Below are positions 1 through 5,236 of a stretch of 7,857 nucleotides of DNA, piece after piece. The notes beneath the pieces are model-generated. The model saw only the letters and a program-made list of their open reading frames with translations, had not been told where the DNA came from and searched no databases. Positions within the stretch are counted from its first letter, which is position 1. Every line of letters starts with the position of its first letter. This DNA comes from Bacteroidales bacterium (GTDB lineage: Bacteria; Bacteroidota; Bacteroidia; Bacteroidales; JAGOPY01): positions 1-7,857 of the forward strand of contig DAOWEV010000145.1 of NCBI GenBank assembly GCA_030638325.1, written 5' to 3'. A program made the position numbers and the translations under genes.

Positions 1-242
1 ATAGGTTCTGTTAAGCCGTAAAAATTATCATATAAGACCTGGATGTGGATAAAACTGTTTACATAGGCAGAAATAAAATTAACCGGTGGCTGGCTAAAGA
101 TGGTGTTACTCAGGCATTCATAATCGCCGTTGTCGGTTGCTACTGGCGGATCAAGCGTGATCTTGTGGAGTTCCTGGGCGGCCAATCCAGTGGATATTAT
201 TAGTCCGGCAACAAGAACAAAAAGCAAAAAGGATTTTTTCAT
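1..242 (-). CDS. Exported protein of unknown function, N-terminal 80 residues (C-terminus beyond window)
   Basis: Read on the minus strand from the ATG at 242, the frame stays open for 80 codons to the window edge. The product starts with a clear Sec signal peptide: MKKS, then a hydrophobic stretch at residues 5-20 (FLLFVLVAGLIISTGL), with likely signal peptidase I cleavage after Ala21 or Ala22, just before QEL. The lack of a lipobox Cys argues against a lipoprotein. The visible mature part (about 58 residues, ending near FYGLTEP) has one Cys at residue 43 and no motif I recognise. Secreted Bacteroidota proteins of this kind often carry a C-terminal type IX secretion sorting domain, but that end is not visible. 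A good promoter candidate lies directly upstream (281-311), which supports this being a real gene with this start. It is divergent from the AI-2E family gene. Function unknown. Confidence 0.72.
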   Translation of the reverse strand, partial: MKKSFLLFVLVAGLIISTGLAAQELHKITLDPPVATDNGDYECLSNTIFSQPPVNFISAYVNSFIHIQVLYDNFYGLTEP

Positions 243-280
243 GGTATGAAAGATATTAGTTTAATGGTTATACTGAACAG

Positions 281-311
281 CAAATATACATTAAATTTTA
301 ATATGTGTCAA
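281..311 (-). promoter_or_regulatory. Bacteroidota-type promoter for the exported-protein gene
   Basis: On the minus strand TTG (311-309, within TTGACAC) is followed after 20 nt by TATATTTG (288-281). This matches the phylum's -33 TTTG / -7 TAnnTTTG promoter with ideal spacing; only the first T of the -33 element is replaced by A. Transcription would start near 274, giving a leader of about 32 nt before the ATG at 242. Confidence 0.62.
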
Positions 312-423
312 TAGTTCAGTGGTAAAAAAAAATTACCCCATTTTTTGAAAAAAACTAGTTATCCACTTGTTATATCTTCAAACTCCCTGGCATTACTGCA
401 TTGAAGACAAATCCTAAATGAAT

Positions 424-455
424 TTTGGGGTAACTTCAATCAATAATTACCTTGG
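424..455 (+). promoter_or_regulatory. Candidate promoter for the AI-2E family gene
   Basis: TTTG (424-427) is followed after 20 nt by TACCTTGG (448-455), one mismatch from the Bacteroidota -7 consensus TAnnTTTG. A start of transcription near 462 gives a leader of about 36 nt to the ATG at 498 and would leave almost no leader for the upstream TTG at 468. The -33 element overlaps the right arm of an inverted repeat (TGGGGTAA, 426-433), so it may be regulated. The evidence is one spaced pair of short elements. Confidence 0.4.
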
Positions 456-497
456 TGTATTAATTATTTGAATTATTTTTACTTAAAATTTATCGTT

Positions 498-1625
498 ATG
501 GAACAATTACAGAAAAACAGATTTGATGCACTTCAGCAGTCTGTTTATATAATGCTCTTTTTTATATTGTTCTTTTACATCATCATTGTGGCAAAGCAGG
601 TCCTGATCCCGATCAGTTTAGGCTTTCTCTTTGCCACTCTGATTTACCCATTGTCAAGATTTTTTGAATTCAGATTGAAAATACCAAAAACCCTTGCCAT
701 ATTATTGAGCGTTCTTACATTCGTGGCCGTTTTTGTTTTATTCGCGAATCTTTTAATCCGACAGGTCCATTCCCTGGCCCAGGATTTTCCGGCATTGAAG
801 CTGAAAGCAAATGCCAATCTTGAATACCTCAGGCTTTTTATCCAGGAAAATTTTGGAATTGATGCCCAGGATCAGCACATTTGGATGAAAGAACGGATTT
901 CCGGTATGTTTGATTCCAGCAGCGACCTGATGAAAAATATCTTTAACGCAACATCAGGTACGTTATTTAAGCTGTTTTTAATTCCTGTCTTTATGTTTTA
1001 CATGCTGAACTTCCGGGAACAGTTCCAGAAATTCATAATTAAAGCCTCTCCGGATAGCAAGAGGACACGGACCAACAGGATCATGAGGCAGATATCGAAA
1101 ATCATTCAAAAGTATATCAGTGGTGTTTTTACCGTGATTGGCATCCTTTGCGTACTCAACTCCGTTGGCCTGTATATTGTAGGATTAAAATACGCTATTG
1201 TCTTCGGCATCATCTCAGCCCTTTTCAACCTGATACCCTATTTTGGCACCTGGATAGGAGCTGTTTTTCCCATCACTTTTGCTTTACTCACCGGTGATAC
1301 TCCGAGTCTTGCAGTCAGTGTATTCCTAATGTATGTCGTCGTTCAGTTCACCGAAAATAATATTTTAACACCAAACATCACCGGTAGCTATGTACGTATC
1401 AATCCCCTGATCACCATCCTCAGCATCATCGTTGGGGGCATAGTATGGGGGGTTGCCGGCATGCTGATCGTTATCCCGTTTATGGGTACCATTAAGATCC
1501 TGTTTGAAAATATTGAACCACTGAAACCTTATGCCCTGCTTCTGGGCTATGAACGCCCCGTAAGAGGAATAAAACGTTTTGGAAAGAGGCGAAAGGAAGT
1601 GCTGAAGAGGAGGGGGGAGGGATAG
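498..1625 (+). CDS. AI-2E family transporter (UPF0118/PerM-like integral membrane protein)
   Basis: A 375-residue inner-membrane protein of the AI-2E exporter/PerM family. Some members are credited with export of the autoinducer AI-2 and others with Na+(Li+)/H+ antiport, so the substrate cannot be named here. Hydrophobic segments lie near residues 16-32, 35-51, 65-88, 155-170, 207-230, 233-263 and 303-335. The soluble, charged part at about 90-150 between the third and fourth segments is typical of the family. Diagnostic stretches are FNLIPYFGTWIGAVFP (243-258), ENNILTPNI (286-294) and INPLITILSIIVGG (301-314). The frame is open from a TTG at 468, but the ATG at 498 is preferred: it fits the promoter candidate, and the ten extra codons add nothing seen in the family. 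The C-terminus is very basic (KRFGKRRKEVLKRR). The stop codon TAG overlaps the first unit of a 7-bp tandem array. The gene stands alone, divergent from the exported-protein gene. Confidence 0.88.
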   Translation: MEQLQKNRFDALQQSVYIMLFFILFFYIIIVAKQVLIPISLGFLFATLIYPLSRFFEFRLKIPKTLAILLSVLTFVAVFVLFANLLIRQVHSLAQDFPALKLKANANLEYLRLFIQENFGIDAQDQHIWMKERISGMFDSSSDLMKNIFNATSGTLFKLFLIPVFMFYMLNFREQFQKFIIKASPDSKRTRTNRIMRQISKIIQKYISGVFTVIGILCVLNSVGLYIVGLKYAIVFGIISALFNLIPYFGTWIGAVFPITFALLTGDTPSLAVSVFLMYVVVQFTENNILTPNITGSYVRINPLITILSIIVGGIVWGVAGMLIVIPFMGTIKILFENIEPLKPYALLLGYERPVRGIKRFGKRRKEVLKRRGEG

Positions 1626-1742
1626 TTGGCAGTTGACGGTTGACAGTTGGCAGTTGACGGTTGACGGTTGGCAGTTGACGGTTGACAGTTGGCAGTTGGC
1701 AGTTGACGGTTGGCAATTGGCAGTTGACGGTTGGCGGTTGGC
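1624..1742 (+). repeat. 17-unit 7-bp tandem array (RRTTGRC)
   Basis: Exactly 17 contiguous heptamers with no indels and consensus RRTTGRC. They are built from four main variants (AGTTGGC, AGTTGAC, GGTTGAC, GGTTGGC), plus one AATTGGC at 1715-1721. The first unit starts on the second base of the TAG stop of the AI-2E family gene. Variation is almost wholly purine transitions at positions 1 and 6. The array is the source of a repetitive, non-genuine minus-strand reading frame. Confidence 0.95.
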
Positions 1743-1779
1743 CCCAGTATTAAAGTAGGTTTTATTGTTATTTTTATGG

Positions 1780-1827
1780 AAATGTGTTAATGCGAAAATG
1801 CATAAATGCTTAAATGCGTAAATGTTA
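1780..1827 (+). repeat. 6-unit 8-bp tandem array (AAATGCNT)
   Basis: Six contiguous octamers: AAATGTGT, TAATGCGA, AAATGCAT, AAATGCTT, AAATGCGT, AAATGTTA. The core AATG is constant. It is separated by 4 nt from a second octamer array with the related unit in the opposite sense. Confidence 0.8.
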
Positions 1828-1831
1828 TTTG

Positions 1832-1895
1832 TCATTCAATCATTGTATCATTATATCATTGTATCATTATATCATTTAAGCATTTAATCATTAAT
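1832..1895 (+). repeat. 8-unit 8-bp tandem array (TCATTNNA), inverse of the preceding array
   Basis: Eight contiguous octamers: TCATTCAA, TCATTGTA, TCATTATA, TCATTGTA, TCATTATA, TCATTTAA, GCATTTAA, TCATTAAT. The core CATT is the reverse complement of the AATG core in 1780-1827. GCATTTAA at 1880-1887 is the exact reverse complement of TTAAATGC at 1810-1817. With the 7-bp array, these repeats fill most of the 308-bp gap 1626-1933. I see no gene or convincing promoter there; the best -7-like string is TAGGTTTT at 1756-1763, without a well-spaced -33. Confidence 0.82.
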
Positions 1896-1933
1896 CCATG
1901 GTAAAACCTTAAAGCATCGTAAACATATAAGCT

Positions 1934-3127
1934 ATGAGTTATGACAACTATCTGATCGCCAAAACCATGGAGGGGCTGGAAGAAGTGCTGGCAAAAGAGA
2001 TATCTGCACTTGGCGCTACCCACATTGAGATCATCAGGCGTGGTGTAAAGTTTCGTGGCAATAAAGAACTGATGTACCGTTGTAACTATTGGTGCAGGAC
2101 TGCCCTGAGGATAATCAAACCAATAGCCGAATTTCCGGTCAGGGATCAAGAATCCCTTTATGATGGCGTCCGTAAAATAGCCTGGGAAGATTACCTGGAT
2201 ACTTCGATGACATTTGCTGTTGATTGTATCACCAGCCATCCGGAGCTATCACATTCTCATTATGCCGCTTTAAAATCAAAGGATGCCATTGTTGACAGGT
2301 TCAGGGACAGGGAGGGGAGCAGGCCTTCCATAAACACATCCGGTCCCGATCTGCGGATCAACATACATCTGTCCAAAGAGAGATGTACCGTATCCCTTGA
2401 CTCTTCCGGGTCTTCATTACACCTTAGGGGATACCGGAAAACCGGCGGCACAGCCCCATTGAATGAGGTGCTGGCAAGCGGATTGATACTCTTAAGCGGA
2501 TGGGATATCAATAGTGATTTCATTGATCCCATGTGTGGCTCAGGCACCTTGCTTATCGAAGCTGCAATGCTTGCACTAAATTTACCACCCGGGCATTTCA
2601 GGCAGGCTTTTGGTTTTGAAAAATGGAAAGATTTCGATCCGGTCATTTTTAATGAAATGAGAGAGGAAGCTGAGGATAAAAAACAACGGATCAGTTTCCG
2701 GATAAAGGGTTATGATAAATCTCCGGAAGCTATGGTTGCTTCCAGGCAAAACATCCGTTCTGCAAGCTTGCACAAGTTGATACAAATAGAAAAAAGCGCT
2801 TTTGAAGATATAGAAGATCAGACCGGGCCGGGCATTATCATCACCAATCCGCCCTATGGCGAGCGGATGGAAATCGATGATATCATAAGCCTTTATAAAT
2901 CCTTCGGCGACAAGCTAAAGCATTCATTTGAAGGATTTACTGCCTGGGTCATCAGCGCTGACCTGGATGCGTTAAAACATGTCGGGCTAAAGCCCTCCCG
3001 TAAAATCAAACTGTATAACGGCAAACTGGAATGCAGGTTTGTCAAGTTTGAGCTCTATAAGGGATCGAGGAAGGAGGGGAAGACAGAAGTCCGGAGTCCG
3101 AAGTCGGAAGACAGAAGACCGAAGTAG
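1934..3127 (+). CDS. rlmL: THUMP-domain 23S rRNA (guanine-N2)-methyltransferase, RlmL type
   Basis: A SAM-dependent RNA methyltransferase (397 aa) of the COG0116 family. E. coli RlmL makes N2-methylguanosine at G2445 of 23S rRNA during large-subunit assembly. The N-terminus (about 1-60) is the small domain preceding THUMP; the THUMP RNA-binding domain covers roughly 60-155, and the Rossmann methyltransferase domain about 160-377. Visible catalytic motifs are the SAM-binding motif I DPMCGSGT (198-205), KGYDKSPEAM (258-267) at the motif II/III region, and NPPYGER (305-311), the N2-guanine/N6-adenine class motif IV. In E. coli RlmL is fused to a second methyltransferase, RlmK; here it stands alone, as in Bacillus YpsC. 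The start ATG at 1934 gives the family N-terminus (YLIAKTMEGLEEVLAKEI). The last 16 residues (382-397, KTEVRSPKSEDRRPK) are encoded by a 7-bp tandem array and are probably not part of the conserved protein. The exact target nucleotide is inferred from homologues. Confidence 0.9.
   Translation: MSYDNYLIAKTMEGLEEVLAKEISALGATHIEIIRRGVKFRGNKELMYRCNYWCRTALRIIKPIAEFPVRDQESLYDGVRKIAWEDYLDTSMTFAVDCITSHPELSHSHYAALKSKDAIVDRFRDREGSRPSINTSGPDLRINIHLSKERCTVSLDSSGSSLHLRGYRKTGGTAPLNEVLASGLILLSGWDINSDFIDPMCGSGTLLIEAAMLALNLPPGHFRQAFGFEKWKDFDPVIFNEMREEAEDKKQRISFRIKGYDKSPEAMVASRQNIRSASLHKLIQIEKSAFEDIEDQTGPGIIITNPPYGERMEIDDIISLYKSFGDKLKHSFEGFTAWVISADLDALKHVGLKPSRKIKLYNGKLECRFVKFELYKGSRKEGKTEVRSPKSEDRRPK
3077..3125 (+). 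repeat. 7-unit 7-bp tandem array through the rlmL stop codon
   Basis: Seven contiguous heptamers: GGGAAGA, CAGAAGT, CCGGAGT, CCGAAGT, CGGAAGA, CAGAAGA, CCGAAGT. The consensus is about CSGAAGW. The array encodes the last codons of rlmL, and the final unit ends on the T of its TAG stop. The unit belongs to the same family as the array at 4940-4974 but differs from the RRTTGRC family at 1624. Confidence 0.88.
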
Positions 3128-3210
3128 CTTTCAACCTCCGTTAAATTCCTGGTAGAAATCGGAAAATACTAAAACAGAAGCCCCATCTGGCATACGCATT
3201 AACTTAAGGT

Positions 3211-3290
3211 ATTAGGACCAGCGGCAGAGCCGTGAAATATTTGTAGAAAATTAATGGAATCATGAGATTAGGTGCAGAGCACCGTAACAT
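3211..3290 (+). repeat. Pair of related AGA-loop hairpins (REP-like element)
   Basis: Two diverged copies of one motif lie 49 bp apart in the rlmL-xseA gap. Both begin ATTAGG (3211 and 3268) and contain a short hairpin with an AGA loop: CGGC-AGA-GCCG (3222-3232) and GGTGC-AGA-GCACC (3271-3283). Both continue with CGT, then AAATAT or AACATT and TTGTAG or TGATAG. The stems differ in sequence but both pair, so the fold rather than the sequence is kept. The rest of the 226-bp gap (3128-3353) holds no gene, tRNA or clear terminator. Confidence 0.62.
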
Positions 3291-3353
3291 TGATAGTGCT
3301 ATGATTAAAGATTGCAGTACCCTGCACCTTTGCTCAACATTGACCAATAAAGA

Positions 3354-4730
3354 ATGCCTGAGAATATAAATAACAGACAGGTTTTTTCATTACTTGAGGT
3401 GACTCAAAGTATCGAACGAACATTATCAAAGAGGTATACAAGATCGTATTGGGTAAAAGCAGAATTGGCGAAGATCAACCATTATCCCAGAAGCGGGCAT
3501 TGTTATCCCGACCTGGTGGACAAACCGGATGGAACAGTTGTTGCAAAAATGAGGGCTAATTTATGGAAGGATGACTATCAACGAATTAACGAGGTATTTT
3601 TAGAGGTAACCAAAGAACCGCTGAAGGATGGGATTAACATCCTGTTCAATGCCCGTATTAATTACCATCCGATCCATGGGCTTGCCCTCCAAATCCTTGA
3701 TATCGATCCCCATTACACCCTTGGAGATATGATCAGGGAAAAGCTGGAAACAATCAGGAAGTTAAAGGAAGAAGAAATTTTTGACAGGAACAAAAGCCTG
3801 AAGTTACCACTATTGCCAAAAAGAATTGCTGTTATTTCAGTTGATACCAGCAAAGGCTATTCAGACTTCAGGAATAAGATCGATAAAAACCCGTTTGGAT
3901 ACCGCTTCTTTTATATGCTTTTCCCATCATTACTTCAGGGTGACAAGGCTGTAAATGATATGTTAAAGCAGCTTGCCCGGATAAGGAAAGTGAAAGCTCA
4001 CTTTGATGTTGTTGCCATCATTCGCGGAGGCGGCGGAGATGTTGGTCTGAATTGTTATGATAACTACAAGCTTGCAAAGGAAATCGCATTGTTTCCATTG
4101 CCGGTATTGACCGGAATAGGCCACTCAACCAACGAAACCGTTGTGCAAATGGTGGCTTATAAAAATAATATCACACCCACTGATGTGGCCGATTACCTGA
4201 TCCAGCAATTTCATAATTACAAAGTCCCGCTTGATGAGCGGGAAAGAAAGATCATTGAATTTGCACAGCAAATCCTGAAAGATCAAAGTAATTATTTAAT
4301 GACATCGGGCAATTCAATCATTAGGGAATCTAAATTTATTCTTGATAAATCAAAACAATCTTTATCCGGATTTCAGTCATCGGTCAGGAATAATTCAGCG
4401 AATATTTTACAGACCAACCGGACCGGCCTTTCACAGCATACCAAGATGTTTACCATTCAGCTAAAGAATCTGATCCGTCAAAAGAACAGCGACCTGGATC
4501 AGCTTGAAGATCATGTTCGTATGCTCGACCCAAAAAATGTACTCAAAAGGGGATACAGCATCACCTCGTTAAATAACAAAGCGATATTGAGCCCGGATGA
4601 GGTTAGAAAAGGCGACATCCTGATAACCGAACTATACAGCGGAAAAATCAAAAGTATTGTTGAATCATCAAACAAACTGCAATGGAAAAAAAGGAAACAT
4701 ATCAAGCAGCCTTCGAAGAACTTGAAGTGA
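3354..4730 (+). CDS. xseA: Exodeoxyribonuclease VII large subunit
   Basis: The catalytic subunit (458 aa; E. coli 456) of exonuclease VII, a cytoplasmic single-strand DNA exonuclease that works from both ends without a metal requirement, in repair and removal of damaged ssDNA. Domains: N-terminal OB-fold for ssDNA binding (about 8-118; WVKAELAKINHYPRSGHCYPDL), nuclease core (about 125-290), a long helical region (about 290-385) that binds small subunits, and the C-terminal segment with LDPKNVLKRGYSI (391-403). Core motifs are AVISVDTSKGYSDF (159-172), AIIRGGGGDVGL (221-232), GIGHSTNET (254-262) and TPTDVADYL (274-282). This is the Bacteroidota subtype: the Asp of the enterobacterial GHETD motif is Asn260 here. 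The start gives a normal N-terminus. CACCTTTG at 3325-3332 is a weak -7-like string but lacks a spaced -33. The 3' end overlaps xseB by 49 bp. Confidence 0.95.
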   Translation: MPENINNRQVFSLLEVTQSIERTLSKRYTRSYWVKAELAKINHYPRSGHCYPDLVDKPDGTVVAKMRANLWKDDYQRINEVFLEVTKEPLKDGINILFNARINYHPIHGLALQILDIDPHYTLGDMIREKLETIRKLKEEEIFDRNKSLKLPLLPKRIAVISVDTSKGYSDFRNKIDKNPFGYRFFYMLFPSLLQGDKAVNDMLKQLARIRKVKAHFDVVAIIRGGGGDVGLNCYDNYKLAKEIALFPLPVLTGIGHSTNETVVQMVAYKNNITPTDVADYLIQQFHNYKVPLDERERKIIEFAQQILKDQSNYLMTSGNSIIRESKFILDKSKQSLSGFQSSVRNNSANILQTNRTGLSQHTKMFTIQLKNLIRQKNSDLDQLEDHVRMLDPKNVLKRGYSITSLNNKAILSPDEVRKGDILITELYSGKIKSIVESSNKLQWKKRKHIKQPSKNLK

Positions 4731-4912
4731 TCGTAAATGAAATTGAAGGGGGTGAGATCAGCGTGGACGAGCTTTCGGAAAAAGTAAAGCGAGCCGCCAA
4801 ACTGATCAAGATCTGCAAAAACAAACTCACCTCCACAGAGGAGGATGTGAATGAGATCTTAAAAGAACTGCAGGAGAAGGAATTGATCGAACCGCGGGAA
4901 GAGAATCTGTAG
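4682..4912 (+). CDS. xseB: Exodeoxyribonuclease VII small subunit
   Basis: A 76-residue partner of XseA (E. coli XseB 80 aa). Several copies bind the long helical arm of each large subunit to form the active holoenzyme. The sequence is almost wholly helical and charged. It shows the family signature YQAAFEELEVIVNEIEGGEI (7-26), with the turn GGEISVDE between two helices, and a second amphipathic helix (30-68) that ends in an acidic tail. The ATG at 4682 gives exactly this N-terminus and lies inside xseA in another frame, so 49 bp are shared. Such an overlap suggests translational coupling and a fixed subunit ratio. There is no Shine-Dalgarno; the start follows an A-rich stretch. No hairpin-plus-T-run terminator follows. 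Confidence 0.94.
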   Translation: MEKKETYQAAFEELEVIVNEIEGGEISVDELSEKVKRAAKLIKICKNKLTSTEEDVNEILKELQEKELIEPREENL

Positions 4913-4939
4913 TTTTAATATCATACGCATAATGGATAA

Positions 4940-4974
4940 GTCGGAAGACCGAAGACCGAAGTCAGAAATCGGAA
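4940..4974 (+). repeat. 5-unit 7-bp tandem array after xseB
   Basis: Five contiguous heptamers: GTCGGAA, GACCGAA, GACCGAA, GTCAGAA, ATCGGAA. This is the same unit family as 3077-3125 in another phase (GAAGTCC/GAAGACC). It starts 27 nt after the xseB stop. The nonamer CATACGCAT occurs just before it (4922-4930) and also at 3191-3199, downstream of the rlmL-associated array, so a larger dispersed unit is possible. Confidence 0.85.
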
Positions 4975-5018
4975 GCAATTTCTCATTTGGGTTTGAATTG
5001 CACCCATTGGGCGGGGAA

Positions 5019-5066
5019 GGATGGAAGAATGGAATTGTGGAAAAATGGTAAGGTGGAAGAATGCCT
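5019..5066 (+). repeat. 6-unit 8-bp tandem array (NRRTGGAA)
   Basis: Octamers GGATGGAA, GAATGGAA, TTGTGGAA, AAATGGTA, AGGTGGAA and GAATGCCT follow one another with no gaps, the last being degraded. A further TAATGGAA lies at 5089-5096 out of register. Between them is a GC-rich stretch (5063-5085) built from CCTG, GGCC, GGACGGAC and CAGG. Together with the 7-bp array, the palindrome and the pfkA promoter candidate, this accounts for most of the 324-bp gap 4913-5236. I see no gene in that gap. Confidence 0.7.
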
Positions 5067-5106
5067 GCCTGGCCGGACGGACAGGGAATAATGGAAAAAT
5101 AACTAA

Positions 5107-5126
5107 CTCCGTCCTTTAGGGCGGAG
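5107..5126 (+). repeat. REP-like palindrome upstream of pfkA
   Basis: An 8-bp stem, CTCCGTCC with GGGCGGAG (one T-G wobble), closes on the loop TTTA. On the plus strand an A-run follows rather than a T-run, so it does not look like a terminator for xseB. A second small inverted repeat, GTACG-T-CGTAC, lies at 5149-5159. Short GC-rich palindromes with a TTTA loop recur in intergenic DNA of this phylum, and REP-type palindromes are often moved by RAYT transposases. No such gene is in view; the mobility is inference. Confidence 0.55.
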
Positions 5127-5165
5127 AAAAAAAGAACATAACCACCAGGTACGTCGTACATGAAA

Positions 5166-5200
5166 TTTGAGTCTCATTGATTTAAAAAAACATACTTTTG
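5166..5200 (+). promoter_or_regulatory. Candidate promoter for pfkA
   Basis: TACTTTTG (5193-5200) is a full match to the Bacteroidota -7 element TAnnTTTG. The nearest TTTG upstream is at 5166-5169, a spacing of 23 nt, slightly longer than the usual 19-21. Transcription would start near 5206, giving a leader of about 30 nt that is A-rich next to the start codon. Confidence 0.5.
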
Positions 5201-5236
5201 TTTTGTTGGAAATTGAAAAATTGAAGCTTAATAAAA

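Noticed and set aside
321..354. Hairpins GGTAA-A7-TTACC and TTTTTT-G-AAAAAA as terminators
   Set aside because: No gene ends here: the flanking genes diverge, and AT-rich homopolymer runs give such short symmetries by chance.
468..497. TTG start giving ten extra N-terminal residues on the AI-2E family protein
   Set aside because: The ATG at 498 gives a normal family N-terminus, and the promoter candidate would place transcription start near 462, leaving almost no leader for the TTG.
1624..1742. CRISPR array
   Set aside because: The units are 7 bp and contiguous, with no spacers of regular length and no cas genes in view.
1365..1835. Minus-strand frame of 156 aa with a repeated PSTANCQ-like motif, plus an overlapping 74-aa frame at 1492-1716
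   Set aside because: The repetitive protein is just the RRTTGRC array read in reverse. The rest lies antisense to the conserved 3' end of the AI-2E family gene.
5107..5126. Rho-independent terminator for xseA-xseB
   Set aside because: The hairpin is followed by an A-run, not a T-run, on the plus strand, and lies nearly 200 bp after the xseB stop.
4859..5161. Minus-strand frame of 100 aa across the xseB-pfkA gap
   Set aside because: It is assembled from a palindrome, an 8-bp array, a 7-bp array and antisense xseB. It has no recognisable protein feature and is better explained as dispersed repeats.
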